Origin: Nocardia terrae
Lineage (GTDB): Bacteria > Actinomycetota > Actinomycetes > Mycobacteriales > Mycobacteriaceae
Assembly: GCF_009760405.1 (NCBI RefSeq)
Contig: NZ_WRPP01000008.1
Coordinates: forward strand, 220,836-284,835
Direction of reading: 5' to 3'
DNA: 64,000 nt
Shown piece after piece: positions 62,165 through 64,000 of this stretch. The translations under genes were made by a program, and so were the position numbers. The stretch's first letter is position 1. Every line of letters starts with the position of its first letter. The notes below the pieces were generated by a model. The model saw only the letters and a list, made by a program, of their open reading frames with translations. It searched no databases and was not told the DNA's origin.

Positions 62165-63157
62165 AGCCCACCCCACTCGCCGGTTTTGTACATCGGGTTG
62201 ATGTTGGCGAGTTCGGGGAAGAACTTGTCGAACAGGGCCTGATCGGCGTTGGCGCTCGAGATGGCAGCGCCCTCGGGCAAACTCGCCAACTCGGCCTTGC
62301 CAGCGGGTGAAAACGCTCCTCGGCGAAGGCTCTTCGCCTCGAGTACCGCCGCGCGGGGCTTGCTCATATCGCGCAGAACAACCTGTGATTCCCAGAGTCG
62401 TTTGGCCGTGCTCCAGCTCTTTACCGCCTCGGCAACACGCGTCGCGTAGGTGGCGACAATGCCCTCCGTCGCGGCGGTTCCGACGAGTGCGCTCACGCCG
62501 AAGGTCAGAAAGGATGCTGCGTATGTAAGCGCCAGGTCGGCCCCGAGGGCGAGGCAGAGTTCCTTCAGGATGTCGGTCAGGATTTCGTGGCGGAGGTTGT
62601 CGAGCGCGGATTTCTGGTCGGTGCAGAAAGTGGAGAGGTCACCGCAGGCGCCGAGGACATCGTCGAGTGCGCCTTGCAAGGTCGAGGAGTTTTTGGGAGA
62701 GCTGTTGGGCGTCTTCGGAGTCGTTGCGTTGCAGGACTCCGGCGGCGTTCTTCAGGACCGAAGCCTCGGAGTGGGCCGTGTGCAGACGACTCCAGGCGTC
62801 GGCGGCGGTTTGCAGCTTTCCAGTATCACCGTCGGGGACCGGGAGGCCCACCTTGTCGGCGAGACGGATGAGGGATTTGGCGTCGTCGCGCAGGCCGTGG
62901 CTGGGGCCACCCGCAGATGGTGGGCTGCCGTAGATGCGGCAGGACGGAGCAGGGACGGGCGGCATCGCGGTCGGGGAACCCGTGTGATCGACGATGCTGT
63001 TGTATTCGGCCAGGTAGTGGTTGTAGCCGGCCTGGACGATCACGCCGCCGATTTGCTCCAGTGCTTCACCGAGGTTGGAGACCATGCCGAGGAGGTCGGT
63101 CACGCGTTGGTCGTATGCCTTGCCCCAGGCGACACCGGCCTCGTCGACGCCGGCCAT
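62165..63157 (-). pseudogene. N-terminal part of the papain-fold polymorphic toxin, frameshifted and IS-truncated
   Basis: Two adjoining phases make one protein. The first (from ATG 63157) reads MAGVDEAGVAWGKAYDQRVT, an ESX/WXG-like helical domain, up to EDAQQLSQ. The second continues STLQGALDDVLGACGDLSTF to NINPMYKTGEWGG at the IS boundary. The switch lies at a run of five A (TTTTT at 62690-62694 on the plus strand); removing one restores one frame. Hydrophobic segment ALTYAASFLTFGVSALVG. The coding pattern starts even before 63157 (GLEDALQTALLTETKALEDC), but no start codon is available there, so the true N-terminus may be lost. Confidence 0.75.
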
Positions 63158-63262
63158 TCCGCTGCAGTCCTCGAGGGCCTTGGTTTCGGTGAGGAGCGCC
63201 GTTTGAAGCGCGTCTTCGAGGCCGAAGCAGGCGCGTCCGACGGTGGATCGTACAGCAGCTTT

Positions 63263-63778
63263 TCAGCAAACCAGAGGGGAGCTGAAACTCTGCGCCACCC
63301 GGGTGGGGTGAGGGCTGTGAGCGAGGAGGAGGTCGGGCTCGCGGTGGCGGCGGATTATGAGATCCAGGGCTTGGGGGAAGGTGGGGCCCAGGAGGTGGAG
63401 GGCCGAAGTGGAGTCGGAGACGACGTTGCCGTTGTCGAGGACCAGGAGGAAGGTTGTGCCGGTGGCATTGACCGCGATTGGGGTCATTCGGCGGCCGAGG
63501 GCCAATTCGAAGTCGGCGTAGCGGTCGTACATGCCGTGGGCTACGTCGATGGGGTCGAAGAATAGTGGGTCTTCCGACCACAGAGCGCTGGGGATTTCTG
63601 GTGGGCGGATTGCGAGGTTGCCGAAGCGCTTGAGGATGGTGGCCGCGGGGCGGGAGACGTGGAAGCCTTCAGCTTCCAGGCGGTCTGTCCATTCGGTGAT
63701 GTCGATGCGGCGGCGGGAGGTCCAGCCAGCTGCTGTGAGAGCTTGTGCCGTAATGGGATTGGGCCAGAAGAAGCGCAT
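63263..63778 (-). CDS. SUKH-3 family immunity protein
   Basis: From ATG 63778 a 171-aa protein: MRFFWPNPITAQALTAAGWT, SRPAATILKRFGNLAIRPPE, the DPLFFDPIDVAHGMYDRYAD segment and LLVLDNGNVVSDSTSALHLLG. It is a clear SUKH-3 member and a paralogue of 59688-60158 (shared FFDP, YDRYAD and VVSD blocks). It precedes the disrupted toxin on the same strand and lies between it and the rRNA operon end. Confidence 0.8.
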   Translation of the reverse strand: MRFFWPNPITAQALTAAGWTSRRRIDITEWTDRLEAEGFHVSRPAATILKRFGNLAIRPPEIPSALWSEDPLFFDPIDVAHGMYDRYADFELALGRRMTPIAVNATGTTFLLVLDNGNVVSDSTSALHLLGPTFPQALDLIIRRHREPDLLLAHSPHPTRVAQSFSSPLVC

Positions 63779-63843
63779 AGAGATTATTCGCCGCTGGAAA
63801 GCTGTGGGTGCGTATCGATTTGGTGTAGTTGTCCAGATACGCG

Positions 63844-63873
63844 AAAACCCCCTGACCGAAGTCAGGGGGTTTT
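63844..63873 (-). terminator. Terminator of the rRNA operon
   Basis: A perfect stem AAAACCCCCTGAC (63844-63856) / GTCAGGGGGTTTT (63861-63873) with a CGAA loop; on the minus strand it ends in a T-run. It lies just past the 3' end of the 5S rRNA gene and is the strongest intrinsic terminator in the window. Confidence 0.92.
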
Positions 63874-63883
63874 GCGAATGATG

Positions 63884-64000
63884 TTCCGGCGGTGTCCTAC
63901 TCTCCCACACCCTGTCGAGTGCAGTACCATCGGCGCAGGTGGCCTTAGCTTCCGGGTTCGGAATGGGACCGGGCGTTTCCCCACCGCTATAGCCGCCGTA
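63884..64000 (-). rRNA. rrf: 5S ribosomal RNA
   Basis: Read on the minus strand from 64000, the sequence TACGGCGGCTATAGCGGTGG, the conserved CCCGGTCCCATTCCGAAC loop, and the end GGGAGAGTAGGACACCGCCG are those of an actinobacterial 5S rRNA of about 117 nt. The 5' end is at or within a base or two of the window edge. The 23S and 16S genes must lie beyond the window. A strong terminator follows at 63844. Confidence 0.95.

Noticed and set aside
62450..63565. A 371-aa plus-strand ORF across the toxin and SUKH-3 genes
   Set aside because: It is antisense to genes with clear family matches and has Gly/Val-rich low-complexity composition typical of shadow frames.
1..64000. CRISPR arrays, tRNA genes and phage integrase/att sites
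   Set aside because: No regularly spaced direct repeats, no tRNA-like T-arm and anticodon structures and no tyrosine or serine integrase were seen.

Overview
The window is high-GC DNA from an actinomycete of the Nocardia/Rhodococcus/Mycobacterium type. Evidence for this is the DUF3043-erpA-adoK neighbourhood, an Ag85-like secreted esterase, an EspC-type ESX substrate gene, an Scr1-type HTH/DUF397 pair and heavy use of GTG/TTG starts. The right edge holds a 5S rRNA gene and a strong terminator on the minus strand, so the defence and toxin region ends directly against the 3' end of an rRNA operon that lies outside the window.

Layout. (1) 1-15.1 kb is mostly chromosomal housekeeping: a GlxA-type regulator, a two-gene small-protein operon, DUF3043, erpA, adoK, an MBL hydrolase, ilvE, a GNAT, gcvT, a secreted esterase, a DnaQ-BRCT exonuclease, and a DUF3311 protein with a sodium:solute symporter. 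(2) 15.2-19.7 kb is a four-gene operon with an EspC-like ESX protein, a large 850-aa partner, a lipoprotein and a membrane protein. (3) 19.7-20.8 kb is a decayed zone with a frameshifted second copy of rnhA. (4) 20.8-28.9 kb is a type II Wadjet anti-plasmid operon, in the order jetD-jetA-jetB-jetC. (5) 29.1-37.8 kb is a mosaic: a Fic enzyme behind an AT-rich palindrome, a divergent ribosomal L11 paralogue, a CGNR-like zinc-finger protein, a colicin E3-type nuclease domain with a probable immunity gene, a toxin remnant with SseB, the intact rnhA with a Cys-rich tail, and two frameshifted genes (one GIY-YIG). (6) 38.1-59.4 kb is a dense defence island: an SF1 helicase-nuclease fusion overlapping a HEPN-type gene, a second large SF1 helicase, McrBC with a DUF6416 protein, an Scr1/DUF397 regulator pair, and a complete type I restriction operon hsdM-hsdS-hsdR. 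(7) 59.7-63.8 kb is a polymorphic toxin-immunity locus with two SUKH-3 genes, a YrhB-type immunity gene and a papain-fold toxin gene. The toxin gene has been split by a 1.27-kb IS3-family element and also carries a frameshift.

Functionally, 20.8-63.8 kb is an accumulation of DNA-targeting immunity (Wadjet, McrBC, type I RM, helicase-nuclease/HEPN) interleaved with contact-dependent toxin and immunity cassettes. Signs of turnover are frequent: truncated 3' ends of fic and of the second helicase repeated downstream of the intact genes, a broken rnhA copy, orphan toxin tails and several single-base frameshifts. Some of the frameshifts sit in homopolymers and could be consensus errors, so the distinction between decay and sequencing error needs read-level checking.
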